Assembly (NCBI GenBank): GCA_024449915.1
Contig: JAMZAV010004966.1
Coordinates: 1-64,000, forward strand
Source of the DNA: Sweltsa coloradensis
Lineage: Eukaryota > Arthropoda > Insecta > Plecoptera > Chloroperlidae
Direction: 5' to 3'
DNA: 64,000 bases
The translations under genes and the position numbers were made by a program. Shown here one piece after another: positions 45,142-57,507 of the stretch (its first letter is position 1; every line of letters starts with the position of its first letter). The notes below the pieces were generated by a model. It saw only the letters and a program-made list of their open reading frames with translations. It was not told the DNA's origin and searched no databases.

Positions 45142-46359
45142 CTGCACAGACAACGTAGGCCTCAAAGTAAACATTGTGTTTGAGGTGGACATTATAAAGG
45201 TTAACTTGGGCCACTTCCGATGGGGATTGTAATATCAGTATAAATTTGAAAGTTGATATTTCTCGGTAGTTTGTTTATTAATTGGCAGGGTGATGATTGT
45301 GATCTTTAGCCCAATCAGCAATCACAATACCTTCCCAACCTGTTTTGTCACTGCTAACTTGGAAGAGCATTGAACAAATTATTATTTATTAAATGAATTA
45401 CAAATAAAGATAGCATGAATTTGTGTTGTATTTTATTTTCCTCTTACAGATAGAATACATAAGTTGTAGTGTATTGATTTGACAATAGAATCAAGTAAGT
45501 GTTCTACAATAATTACTGTGGGAACAAGTGTAGCTTAACAGTTTGTTGTTTATAACAGGTTCAGGTGAGATTTCAACCGATTATGGTTGCCCAAATCTAT
45601 GCATGTTTAAACAATATCTACACATAATTTATCACATTGTCCAATATGCTGCTAGTTGTAGTAATGAGTGTATCCTTGACTAGAGAAAAGCAAGTGCACA
45701 AGAAATGTTAGGGCACAGATAATAGAGTACAAGGGTGTACTGTATTACCTGTGGTTGGGGTAATGTCGAGTACTACATTACCAAGGATTTACTTTTGTCT
45801 GGGGGCGTACATTAATTAATTTTCTTGTGACATGACCTACAGTATTTATTGTTTGGTTGTGTCACAAGATCATAAGCACATTGAGTTGACTGCATACTAT
45901 TTATAGCCGTTACCATAGTATTAATCAGCACAAACAATACGGTACTGTAAGTATGTAAGTAGGCTATCCCTCTCATTCACCCACTTTCTTAACCATGAAA
46001 GGCTATTCTGGTTTTGATTCTTATTTAATTTTGACAACAACCTTCATAGTTAGATCTTCCATTATGTTGTATTTCTTAGGACAATCACTCCTGGTAGGTA
46101 GGTACTTATTTTTTAATGATAATAGCAATAATATTATGATACCTCTTGCAACCTTTTCAATGCTGCTGTTAATAATAACACTAATATTTACTTGTGATCC
46201 CTTAATAAAATACAATATAATAGTGTAAAAATATTTATATTTGTCAAGATATTTCCTGGTGTAGTTTTATTTTACGTATAAATCTTGTTCGCGAAGGCGC
46301 GGCGTTCCTCACTGCCTAGTTCACTGACAGCCAATGTGTGCCTCTAATCCGGTCCGTGA
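45142..46359. other. FKBP14 intron, first part
   Basis: AT-rich, no repeats or exons recognised. A second EF-hand exon, if the gene has one, was not identified here. Confidence 0.5.
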
Positions 46360-46934
46360 TTAACTGATTGATTTACTTTATTTAGCTATATTGCTACTTT
46401 AATACAAGTCGCACAATAATTTACAATTTTGTCTTTTCACATAGACACACATGATAAAACAATTTATTCTCTAATTTTTATTATCCATTCTCGACATTTT
46501 AATTTAAAGCTATGTTTATGTCGTGACCCCTTTACATCTGCTGGCAATATGTTGTATTCTCTGATCCCTGCATAAAAAACTGATTGTTGATATTTTTTTT
46601 GGATGACATACACTTAGATATAGCTCATTTATAGCAGTTTGTCTGGTCTCTCTTACATGTGTTTCTTCCAAACTCTTCTTCAATTTTTCTTCAAAATAAG
46701 TTGGCAAATTATTATTTTCAATTTTGTATACAAAAGTTAACATAATAATATGTAGCTTAACATTTTTTTAAATCTTTCATCATATCCAAAATTGGCGTTA
46801 TTTTTCTACATTGTAATATGCATCTCATCTCATAGCCTTCTTTTGGATCATTTGAATTTTGATAATCTCGTTTGCACATGCATTACAAAATATTGTCGCG
46901 CAGTATTCCAATTTCCAAATCTGGTGAAATTATT
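46360..46934 (-). pseudogene. Non-LTR retrotransposon reverse transcriptase, C-terminal part
   Basis: The minus strand gives LEYCATIFCNACANEIIKIQ, MIQKKAMR and later LTFVYKIENNNLPTYFEEKL then THVRETRQT. The IQKKA-R-I, VYKI-NN-LP-YF and TR motifs in this order mark the thumb/C-terminal part of CR1/Jockey-type LINE ORF2. Stops and indels show decay. The palindromic element at 46935-48643 separates it from its upstream half. Confidence 0.75.
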
Positions 46935-48643
46935 AAGCGAGCGTTTCCATTTGACTCTGTCGGAAAAAATAGTCACTGTTTTTTTTTTACTAGGAAACGC
47001 TCAGTTGGACGCGTTGATAAGCGAGCACGTGCTATAGCTAGACCCACATTGCACATTTTTTTAAATTTTAAAATTTGCGACGTTCGCTGTCCACAGGGCC
47101 ATGTTTCCAATATTATTTATTATTGCCAAGGTATTTGGGTAAACCCGTGTGTAAACCTTTACTTTGTGGATAAAATCCACCGCCATCTAGAGGACCTTGA
47201 CTCCTTGGGAAAACTATTTAAACTCTTTGGTGACAAATAATAGACTGCTTCCTCGAAAGTATTTTGATTACTTCTAGGTGGCAGTGCATTAGAAACTTCG
47301 CGCGTCTTTTCGTTGCCATGGCAACGTTACTTTTGTTATAATCTAATTTCCATCTACACTACTTATCGGATCAAAATAAAATTAACATATTCGTGACCAG
47401 ACGGACATTCTAAATGATTTGGCTATCTCAGATTTTGTTGCCGTTATTTTGAAAAAAAAACTTTGGATTAACTTTAATGTAACTTTTTAACTTTTTGAAC
47501 GATTTTGCCACAAAACTAATGGCATTCAATCGAGAACGAAGCTTGCGGATGGTCAAAATTTCAACTCGATCCGAGCCTCCGTTCGAACGTTATGGCGAGA
47601 CATACAAACAAAAAAAAAAAAAAAAACAAAACCAGTGACTAATTTTTCCGGCAGAGTCAAATGGAAACGCTCGCTTAATTATTATTATTTTTTTGTATGT
47701 CTCGCCATAACGTTCGAACGGAGGCTCGGATCGAGTTGAAATTTTGACCATCCGCAAGCTTCGTTCTCGATTGAATGTCATTAGTTTTGTGGCAAAATCG
47801 TTCAAAAAGTTAAAAAGTTACATTAAAGTTAATCGAAAGTTTTTTTTTCAAACTAAACGGCGACAAAATCTGAGGTGGACAAATCATTTAGAATGTCCGT
47901 CCGGTCACGAATATGTTAATTTTTTTTTTTGATCCGATAAGTAGTGAAGATGGAAATTACATTATAACAAAGTACCGTTACCATGGCAACGGAAAGTCGC
48001 GCAGCTTTTTTGACTCTTAATAGCGGTCGAACGGAGGTTCGGATCGAGTTGAAATTTTGACCATCCGCAAGTTTCGATCTGGATTGAATGCCATTAGTTT
48101 TGTGGCAAAATCGTTCGAAAAGTTACAAAGTTACATTAAAGTTAATTGAAAGTTTTTTTTTCAAACCAAACGGCGACAAAATCTGAGATGGCCAAATCAT
48201 TTAGAATGTCCGTCTGGTCAGGAATATGTTAATTTTATTTTGATCCGATAAGTAGTGTAGATGGAAATTACATTATAACAAAAGTAACGTTACCATGGCA
48301 ACGCAAAGTCGCACGAGGTGCACTATGCACTGCCACCTAGATGTAATCAAAATACTATCGAGGAAGCAGTGTATTATTTGCTACCAAAGAGTTTAAATAG
48401 TTTTCCCAAAGACCCAAAAAAAATCAGTCATGTCAAGGTCCTCTAGATGGCGGTGGATTTTATCCAAAAAGTAAAGGTTTTCTCACGGGTTTGCCCAAAT
48501 ACCTTGCCAATAATAAATAATATTGGAAACTTGGCCCCGTGGACAGCGAACGTCACAAATTTTAAAATTTAAAAAAATGTGCAATGTGGGTCTAGCTATA
48601 ACACGTGCTCGCTTATCAACGCGTCCAACTGAGCGTTTCCTAG
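46935..48643. mobile_element. Palindromic element inserted in its own inverted copy
   Basis: The outer copy starts AAGCGAGCGTTTCCATTTGA (46935), reaches a T-run, is interrupted by an inverted copy (about 46990-47676), then resumes at GTATGTCTCGCCATAACG and ends CAACTGAGCGTTTCCTAG (48643). Part of the outer copy is duplicated (about 47715-47990 and 48010-48300). No ORF. The insertion interrupts a LINE ORF between TT bases, with CTAG at the 3' end, which would fit a Helentron-type rolling-circle element. Confidence 0.75.
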
Positions 48644-48990
48644 TTGTATTATAAATTATTAATCTTGTCCATTTCGAAAATTTGCTACTTATTCTTCTCA
48701 TGTATCCCACCTTCTTGGCAATTTTCTTAATATAACACTATTTATGTGTTATTTGGGATAGGGAGGGAAGATACGAAATGTATTTAGGAAGTGCATTAGT
48801 ACCGAGTAATGTTTCTCTAGTTGTGGCTGTGGTATTGTTGAGATGGAAATGGAATGTCGCAAGTCTATTTGAATCTGCAATACCAATGATTTTTTCTGAA
48901 ACTTTTCCTGAAGCCAGTTTTATTGAATTGTTACCAGCCTTTGCACATATTATGTTATGGTCCTGTACTCTTGTCTATAGTCTTCTATAG
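48644..48990 (-). pseudogene. Upstream part of the interrupted LINE reverse transcriptase
   Basis: Next to the junction the minus strand reads IKKIAKKVGYMRRISSKFSK then WTRLIIYNT, which continues into IISPDLEYCATIF on the other side of the palindromic element. HI-x-K-I-x-K-x-G and L-Y-x-x-I-x-P-x-L-x-YC are the usual neighbours in LINE ORF2. Sequence further upstream is only weakly alignable. Confidence 0.6.
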
Positions 48991-51559
48991 AGGCACATTT
49001 TTTTATAACCATCACTAAATAATATAAATTAAATGGATTTTTTTTTTTTTTAGAATTTTTGATTTTTATAAAATCATCAAAATTGGTAAATTTTCATTTT
49101 TGGGGCGAATGAAATAATGTTATAAGAACCCGTTTTTGGACTTTAAAAAATGTCATTTTTTTGGGACCCTTTTTGTACAAAAATTGGGCCCCACTTGGGC
49201 GACTCCCGGAAAGAAAAACTTTTTTCGCTTGGGCTCTCATACCGGTTAAAACGGGAGAAATTTTTAGGGCTCAAAACTACCAAAAAAATGGAAATTTTTA
49301 GGGCCTCTGGAAAATTTTTGAATTTTGAACCTTACATTGCCCCCCGGGAGTTGTGCAATACTATACTGTTCACAATTTGACTCGTTTTTTGGGTTTTTGT
49401 AAGGAAAAACTGGTGTGAAATATTAGAACAAAAGCCGGGGGTTAAGTGATTTTAATGGGCTGGGGTTAAACATTCTGATGGGGTAAGGAAATAAAAACGG
49501 TCAAAAATTAATTTTTTGGGTGGTCGGGGATTAAATGGTTTCGGGGAAAATTGAAAAACCGATGGCAGATTTTGTTAATCAGCCTGGGGGTTAAACTATT
49601 CTATATGGGGTAAGTAAACTACTGTCTACGTTAAATCTTCATGAAAGTGTTTTTAAAGGCCCTTTGGGGTTTCAATAAAGTAAAAATTAAGCCGGGGTAC
49701 AAGTTTTTAACAGGTTTTTGGGGAAATTTTTTCTATCACAAAAAAGGGTGGAGTAAAGGTAAAACTTTAAAATTTGTCTTTTTCCCGGGTATTACCAGAA
49801 AAAGGGGGGGAATTTTTAAAAATTTAAAAAATTGTTTGCCCCCTAAAGTTAGGCAAGCCAAAATGATTTAAATTTTTAATGTGTTTTTTAAAGCTTAAGT
49901 CAAACACAAAAAAGGTGTTATAATTTTTGAAAAATTTGTTTTTTTTTTTATTTTAAATAAAACAAAATTTTTATAAAACAAAGGAATTGTTTTTTAAAGA
50001 AATTAAAAATATTTAAATTTTGTTTAGAAAAATGGGGGGTAAAAAAGGGGTTTTTAAGGAGATTTTTTTGGGGGGGGAAAGTAAAAGAAAAAAATAAAAT
50101 GAAAAAATTTTTTAGGGGTTATTTTTCTGTTTTTTTTATAAAAAATAAAAAAATTCAGTGAACTTGTAAAAAAAAAGGGAATTAAAAATTAATTTGATTA
50201 TTGACTAAAAAAAATTTAAAAAAGTTTAAGGAGTAAAATTTGATATTGGGAAAAAGGGAAAAAAAGTGTTTAAATTTTAATGGTATAAAAATTTAGTTAA
50301 GTAATTTCTAATGTTTTGAAAGAAATTAAAAAAAAAAGATTTAAATTATTTAGGTAATTTTAACTTTTTATTTTTAAATTGTGGTTTTTTTTTCATTTTG
50401 AAAAAACCGATTTAGGAATTTTAGTTTTAAAAAATTAAAAATTTGAAACCCCAATTACTGAGGGAAATTTTCCTTTTTTAAAAAACCTTTTTTTGATCTT
50501 TTTTACTTTTTCCCATGTTAAACAAATAAAGTTTTCTTGGGGCGGGAAAAACACTATTATTAAATTGGGAGTTTCCCCTTGGGTTTACTTGTTGGAAAGG
50601 GGTTTTCAAATGACTTGTTTCCCTTTTTGCAAGATTGAAGAAGAAGAGGAACTTTTTCCAAAAATAGCATTGCAACCTAGAACTGCTTAATACCGGGGTT
50701 CGAAACACCCCGGTTTTTTGTTGGGCCTTCTACACAACGAAGCCTTCCAAACGTTTTTCCTGTTTCTCTTTCTTCTTTTAAATGAAAAAAGAGGGGTTAC
50801 AAAACCCCAAAAGGGAACCGTTTCAGCCGGCCTTTTTTTGGGCCCTTGTTTTCCCAGAGAGAAGCGAACTTTTAAAATGTATTTCCGGGCGGGTTTATAT
50901 TTGTGGGGGGTTGCCCCGGGGGGGGCGAAGCCCAATTGTTGCCATCTGTTTTCCCGCCTTTTTGCCCTGGTTAAAATTTTTTTTGTTTTGCATCTTTTGT
51001 GGTGGGGTGCCGCTTTTAAATAATTTTAAACTTTCCAGGGGCTAGTTTTTTTCCCCCCCCCAAAAGGGGCCATAAGCTTACTTTATTTTTGGGGGGCAAT
51101 CCAACTTTTTTATTTTTATAAAAAAAAATTTTTTTGGGCGGGGATCAAAAATTAATTAAAAATTAAACTTTTTTTGAGGGGGGGGGGCAACTAAAAAAAC
51201 AAAAAAACAATATTTTTTAATTTTTAATTAAAAAATTTTTTAATTTTTATTTTTTATTTTTTATTATATTTTTATTAAATATTTTTTTTAAAAATTTTTG
51301 CTGGGGGGAAATGGGGATGAAATAGTTGGACAAACCCTCCCGAGTAAAATTTTTTGGGGGGGGGGATTTACCCATATGTGGGGGGGGGATTTTCCCCCCC
51401 CCTTTTGCCAAGTTTCTTTTTAAAAGAAAAATTGAAATTTAAGAAAACCATAATTTTAACGTTAACCATTAATTAAAACCTATACTTTTTTTTAATTTTA
51501 AACTTTCTTTAAACCGAAACTTACTACAAAAACTGAAAGGAACTACCCCTTAGAGATCT
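48991..51559. other. FKBP14 intron, poor-quality low-complexity sequence
   Basis: Composition is dominated by runs of T, A and G. No repeat or gene could be supported. It has the look of uncorrected long-read consensus. Confidence 0.6.
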
Positions 51560-51649
51560 TTCCTCGGGAACCTTTTGCACTTTGGCCCCGGCTGGAAGTC
51601 CCGGGGGGGAAATTTTGGAGGGGGTCTACGTCGAACGTCAGTGTGGCCC
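51560..51649 (-). CDS. FKBP14: FKBP14-type exon: end of FK506-binding domain (noisy)
   Basis: After the minus-strand acceptor TTGCTTGTGCAG the exon reads GATLTFDV, the last beta strand of the FKBP fold (GGATLVFDVELL in relatives). The following codons decay through C/G-run errors, so the 3' border is uncertain. Confidence 0.65.
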
Positions 51650-52019
51650 CTGCACAAGCAAACAAACAAGCTCAGTGTAGGTGGTGCAGGTCAAGTCGAA
51701 CAAGAACAGTCGCGCGAAGTTTCCCTGTACTGCGTGCACTCTGCAAGGAAGCCTTGTAATCACCTAACTTGGAGCAGAGTCTTATCTAGGTTTAGCGGCG
51801 ACACTTGTTAACACATTAGAGATGCGCCGGGATCTGCCAGTAATAGAAAAAAAACTTTACTTGGTTGGGGGCTACCCGGGGCCTACCTACTTGGTAAGGG
51901 TGCCGACCATTTCAAATGGTAAACAAATATCGTGTTGTGGCCTGGAAAGGGTTGTATTTGTGTTCAGGTGCTAGTTTTTTTAAAGATTTTTTTGTCCAAA
52001 TATGGTGGTACCAACCTGC

Positions 52020-52260
52020 GGGAATGCCTGCCGGCGCCCCGTCCCCCTACGCCAGGTGCGCGGGATGGTCAGCTTCCTCTTTTCGCCTACGCACATGGGA
52101 GGTACCAAAAACTGAGAGGGGAGAGTGGTTAGTTATACCAACCGCGGAATGACGCTGCCGGCGCCCCTGTCCTGTACGCCCGGGGCGGCGGGATGGGCAC
52201 TTCCTCTTCCGCCTACCAAGGTTTTAGTACCCAAATGAGAGGGGGAGTTTGGATAGTTAG
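52020..52260 (-). pseudogene. Two degenerate tandem copies of the FKBP exon 3' part
   Basis: Segments at about 52020-52135 and 52146-52260 repeat the exon end at 52270-52340: GCCGGCGCCCC, TACGCC, GGGATGG and CTTCCTCTT recur with indels. Each copy also includes the following intron start (GTTGGTAT on the minus strand). Unit size is about 125 bases. Copy two preserves GAGSVIP, which is broken in the best copy. Confidence 0.7.
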
Positions 52261-52269
52261 TACCAAAAT

Positions 52270-52431
52270 GCGGGAAAGACGCGCCCGGCGCCCCTGTCCC
52301 CGTACGCCAGGTGCGGCGGGATGGTCAGCTTCCTCTTCTCGCCTACGCACATGCCGAGCAGTCCCTGATCCCAGCCCTTGATCACCTGTCCCACCCCCAA
52401 CTGGAAGACGAACGGGTTGTTGCGCTCGATG
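52270..52431 (-). CDS. FKBP14: FKBP14-type exon: FK506-binding/PPIase domain
   Basis: The minus-strand acceptor TGTTCCAG precedes [40 protein letters not shown] and [10 protein letters not shown]. The motifs [14 protein letters not shown] and GEKR-LTIPP-LAYG are the PPIase active-site signature with the key Trp. The best of three tandem copies. The upstream exon with signal peptide and MHYTG-type start was not found in the window. Confidence 0.92.
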
Positions 52432-52732
52432 CTGGAACAACAGACAAGAACAATCAGCTGTGGAGCTCGACAGTCACCGTGAAACATCTTCAAGTCTGAC
52501 CTTCCGTGCGGCTTGCGGGTTCGACGCCCTGACGGCACAGTCGCCGGGCGCGGGGCCAGGGAGCATATCCCCCACTACAGCAATTATAAAAGTGCGTCTA
52601 CACTTGAAAGATAGTCTTCTCCAACGCTACTCTTTCTTATTATTATTATCTTACTCATTACTGAATTAATTAATATTTAATTGGCACTATTTACAGAAAC
52701 ATATTCGGAAAGGACGAGTTTCTTCAAAGGCA

Positions 52733-53596
52733 CTAGGAAAAAGCCCCGGTCGTTGTTAAACGAGTGAGGAGCCGTTTGAGACCCATTATATTTCTTTTTC
52801 TTTTCCCCCACCTTAGGCCTACCTAGCCTATCATAGGCTGAGAGGGCATTATGCCTTACGTTGACGCGCCCCTCCCCGTATCCCCAAATAAACTTTTAAA
52901 AAAACATTATTATCAAATAACAAACTTAAATGCAAAGTTTCCCCGGGTACTCACCAATGACTCGCCACCGTCTAACTACGACTTTTGGGTTTCCTAGTTA
53001 GTTGGGCTAAGGCGCCTTGTAGCCCAGAGTGAAAAAAGGGGTTCAATCCCCGGTCGGGAAAAATTTTGTAATTTTTTGATTGTATTTCAAAAATAATTAA
53101 AAAAGTTTTGAAAAAGCATATAAGGTTGGGAGTCCATATGTGGCAATAGGGCCTACTATGGTAAACATAGCCCCCGTACGAAATACGTAAAATATTGCAA
53201 AGGGTTTCCAATTAGAGCGAAAATTTTTTGGGGGACCTTGACGTGCAATATTCGAAGACCTTGCAGGGGGACGGGGATTTCACGGGAGGCGAATAACAAA
53301 CAAAAAAAATCTTTTCAAAATTAAAAAATTTTCGTTAAAATAATTTCTAACATTGGAAAATCATTTTTCAGTTTTTCATTTTTTGAGGTTTAAATCGCCA
53401 GATCTTTCGATTTTGTTTGCAGTCTCAATAAACTGTACCCGGATGCCGTTTAAATTTCAGCGCAATCTGTTCAGCGATTCGGGTTTTCAACGTAACACAC
53501 ACACACACACCAACCCCACGCACGCACGCAGAAAAACAATAAGGGCCTTTAAGTCGAAAGGAAATACTACGTTCGCTACGCCACCGTTCAATTAAT
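52733..53596. mobile_element. Composite repeat unit 1: MITE, tRNA-like head, body, (CA)n
   Basis: A ~265-base MITE (52733-52996) with ends CTAGGAAAAAGCC and GGGTTTCCTAG is followed by a tRNA-like head with A box TAGTTGGGCTAAGGCG and B box GGTTCAATCCCCGG, a 400-base body, a (CA)n stretch near 53497 and GTTCGCTACG near 53571. Confidence 0.8.
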
Positions 53597-53602
53597 AAAT
53601 AG

Positions 53603-54464
53603 GGGGAAAGCCAAAGTCGTTTTAAACGAGTGAGTGAGCCATGTGTTGATACCCCATTACATTTCTTTTTTTCCCCCACCTTAGGCCTACCAGCCTATCA
53701 TAGGGTAGAGAGGCGGATATGACCTTACAGTTGACGCGCCCGTCCCTTTACCAAATAAACTTTAAAAACTATTTTTTAAGAATATAATCAAACTTAAAGC
53801 AAGTTCTCGGGGACTCACAACATGACTCCCCATCGTCTAACTACTACTTTGGCGTTTCCCCATCTAGTTGGCTAAGGCGCCCTTGTAGCCGATATGTGGG
53901 AGACGGGGTTCAATGGTCGGGGAAAGATTTTGTAATTTCTAGATTGTATTTCAAAAATAATTAAACATGTTTTTAAATGCATATAACGCAGGGTAGTCCA
54001 TTTATCTGTGGCAATAGGCCAACTATGGTAAACATAGCCAGTACGAAATACGTGAAAATATTGCAAGGTTTACTCAATTTCGAGCGGAATTTGGGGGTAC
54101 CTTGACGTCCAACATTCGACGACCTTGCATGGGCACGGCATTTCACGGCCAGGGGAAAAACAAACAAAAAATATCTTTCAAAATCTAAAACATTGTCGTT
54201 AAAATAATTTCTAAACATTGGAAGTCTATTCTCAGTTTATCATTTCTTGTAGGTTTAAATCGCAATGAATCTTGCTGATTTTGTTAGCAGTTCTCAATAA
54301 ACTCGTACCGGATGTCCGTTTAAAATTTCAGCGCAATCTGTTCAGCGATTCGGGATTTTCAACGTACACACACACACACACACACGCCCCGCACGCAGAA
54401 AAACCATCAGGGCCGTTTTTAAATCGAATGGAAATCACTACGTTCGCTACGCTCACTCGTTCAA
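53603..54464. mobile_element. Composite repeat unit 2
   Basis: Same order of parts as unit 1: MITE 53603-53862, A box TAGTTGGCTAAGGCGCCC, body with CATTTCACGGCCAGG, (CA)n near 54366 and CGTTCGCTACGCTCACTCGT at the end. It preserves the unbroken GGCTAAGGCG target site that is split in unit 3. Confidence 0.82.
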
Positions 54465-54757
54465 CTAGGGAAACGCCAAAGTCGTTGTTTTAAAAGAGTG
54501 AGTGAGCCATGTGTTGAGTACCCGATTATATTTCTTTTCTTCCCCTACCTTAGGCCTACCTAGCCTATCATAGGCTAGGAGGCGCATTATGACCTTACAG
54601 TTGACGCGCCCGTCCCCGTATACCAACTAAACTTTAAAAAAAACTATTATTTATAAGAATATAATCAAACTTAAATGCAAAAGTTCCCGGGTACTCACAC
54701 ATGACTCGCTCACTCGTCTAACTACGACTTTGGCGTTTCCCTAGTCTAGTTGGCTAA
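54465..54757. mobile_element. Composite repeat unit 3, left part (split)
   Basis: The MITE here (54465-54744) has clean TIRs of about 55 bases: CTAGGGAAACGCCAAAGTCG against CGACTTTGGCGTTTCCCTAG. The tRNA-like head stops after TAGTTGGCTAA and resumes at 58960. Confidence 0.85.
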
Positions 54758-55729
54758 TAGTGGGAGCGGTACGCAAAATATACTGCACTTTTTGAACACG
54801 GTTTGCCACTTTGCACAGTTGTAGGTGGGACCCAAAAAAAAATTTTTAAGGATGTGGAGGCACTCGAAATTTCCCTTAGAATTCAAATGGCGGCCATTTT
54901 TCAAAACGATGTTCTCAGATTCAAAAATCTTTTTTATGTGTCTAATAAATCATGTTTGGTATCTTTTTTCGTATATTTCCGACTCGAATAGCACGAAAAT
55001 AATTTTCAAAATAAAATCCAGTGAAATTCTAGAAGTTTAACATCTATTTAGTAGTATTTTCAAGAAAATCTTCATAGATTGGGTCCGACATAGAAACTCT
55101 TTACCCTACCCTTGTAAATGCTTCTAGCATAAAATTATTATGATTAAATGTTTATTTAAACCGAAATTCATTTTTTTTTATATTTGGCCAGTCATTGCTG
55201 CGGCAACCAGAGGTGCTCAACAGGTGGTTAATGATTATTGTGCTGATTAATATGCTCCCCCTTTTTAACGCGGTTTGGCACTTCGCTCAGTTGAAGCTGG
55301 TACCCAAAAGATTTTTTTAAGTTTGTGGAGGCATTTAAAATTCCCTTCAAAATCCAAGATGGTGGCGATTTTTGGAAATGACCTTTGAACACAAAATTTT
55401 GCTCAAAAACGACTAATAATATCAGGTTTGGTGTGAAGTCCATATAAATTTGAGCCAGAGAACACGAATTTGACCTCAAAATATTAATGATACGTACAGT
55501 TTACAAATTCACTACGGCTATTATCAAAATCGACTAATTGATAGGTATTTAGTAAAGAATATAGGTATTTAAGATTTCTTTTTAAAGCAATTTATTACTA
55601 TGCCGCGTTCTTCACTAAGTTCACACATTGCTCCTTGGCAAAAACGCTTCCCTTTTGGGAATTAAAAGCAGACACTTGTCACAATCAGTGAATGCGTGAA
55701 AATCTCTGAGTGCTACTGGTCAGTGTGCC

Positions 55730-57030
55730 TTGTTACTATGCGCAGCTCACCTTTTTTGCTGAAATCAAAGGGGACAAGCCTGATTTTCGTGCGGAAAAAA
55801 GTCTCTAATTCAATTTCCCTGTGCTGACTTGCAATGAATAGTTTAGAGAAAAGCTGCTCATCAGTCATCAACTTCTTATTCTTGTTGCCTGCAGACGTAA
55901 TTTTTAGTTTAGTCGTGAAGATCTTTTTGTTCACTGTCTTTAAGGGTTGAAAAGTAGTTATTAAGTTATCAACTATATAGTATCTCCCTTACAACCTTAT
56001 ACAGATTGATGCCATCATCTACAAGAGAGTTTAATTTTTCAACACCTTCCCTGCTCACTTACACCGGCTGTCAATTACTAAAAGATCTTCGCTTAATTCC
56101 AAGAACGTATTACCAAATTCTAGAAAACTGTTTCTGAGTCGACAACTGCTATGAATCAAAAAATAATAATATTGTTAAAATGTAGCACTAAGAATCCCAC
56201 TTTGTAAATATAAGTACCTAGCTTACATAATACCCACTATAGTGGTATCATTTATATATATTTTATACATTATATACTTTATTTATACACATAAATTTAT
56301 TATACTTTGATTGAATACTACATAATTAGGTATACATACCAAGATTCAACGTCATCTGCCATCTAAACCTGAATTGCCACAAAATATTATGCGCCCACAC
56401 ACAAGCCTCTCTCATTCACCTTCATATTATGTAAATCAATGTTTGTTTTCTATGTTATATATTATCTGTATCAATGAAGTTGAATAAAAGCGTGCTAAAT
56501 CTGAATCTGAAATCTGAAATCTGAGCGCAAGTGTCTTCCCTAAACATAGTCTGGTATGCTGAGTATTGCTCATGTTGTCGAAGAATACTTGGGGTTTCAT
56601 CTTGTGCGGGAATAAATTCACTGTGTAACCTGGAGACTTTAGGACCTGCAACTGACCACCTCCAAAGAGCCACTGGATCTTCTGTTAGGCCCTCTACACC
56701 ACGGTCACCCTTAATAAGAGCATTATTTTGTTCGTGTGCTTTATCTAAGGCAAGGGCAGAGAATGGTCTGGTAGTCTTGTAGATTATATAGTTTCTACTA
56801 CAGAACTCACGGTGAACGCTGAGAGCTGTGTTTGAGAGCGCTTCAAGGTCTTTTAATGAATTGTCAATCAGTGAGAGTAATGTGGGTGATCAAAACAAGA
56901 AACCAAGGAACTATGCATTTGAGAGATTCTTTGAACAGGTTATAGCTTCCATTTTTAAGTTGCCATTGGACTAAACTTTGCTGAGCTTGCATGGCCCATC
57001 TCAAATGCGCGCATTCAGGTGCTCCGTGGG
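55730..57030 (-). pseudogene. Decayed gene of uncharacterised transposon protein (HEQNN family)
   Basis: Minus-strand pieces in order: SYNLFKESLKCIVPWFLV, FDHPHYSH with a stop for Trp, KDLEALSNTALSVHREFCSR, RPFSALALDKAHEQNNALIK, GDRGVEGLTEDPVALWRWSV and AGPKVSRL; then near 55850 DEQLFSKLFIASQHREIELE. I recognise PWF-x-x-DH-x-x-Y, D-x-AHEQNN, VKG-GGAVGLTE, LRRWM-x-GPE and LF-x-LYI-x-x-Q-RE from large repetitive 'uncharacterised' proteins of cnidarians and crustaceans. Stops and frameshifts make it dead. Confidence 0.7.
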
Positions 57031-57262
57031 TGCAGGAGAGCCAAAGCACCCACGAGATAGATTTGTGTGGGAGCTGTGCACCCACACAAATCATCACAAA
57101 TCATCACAAACTGTAGTTCTTCTGCGCATCCACACACATACGGAATTGAATGGTAATATGCAAGATTTATGTTTTATATGTATTGTAGTAGGGCTGATTC
57201 GAAACTACCGCAAAGCCCCCAGTGCCAACCACTTAGCGGGGATGTAATATAATCTATCACCT

Positions 57263-57507
57263 CAGTGACTCACTTCTATTTGGTGGGTTTCCAGTTTTGA
57301 CTGCACAAAAACTACATTATTTTGGTATTGCATTCAGCCCACAACTTTTTTCTAAAACGCACCAAACGCACTCTAAAAACCCGATTTTCACAATTTTCGC
57401 CTATTGTTGGGTGGCTTGGCCCCCCGAACCCCCCGTGTGGTCCCCATATACTACCTCCGGGATATTAATTTCACCTCACCAGTAAAACTACTCCAGAACC
57501 GCCACTG
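57263..57507 (-). mobile_element. hAT element B3 (short, diverged copy)
   Basis: On the minus strand it opens CAGTGGCGGTTCTGG; the other tip is CAGTGACTCACTTC. The interior GGTATTGCATTCAGCCCAC is the reverse of the B-family core. Flanks CTATCACCT and CTCTACCCC are a weak target-duplication match. It sits inside the 4.2-kb TIR element and is therefore younger. Confidence 0.6.
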
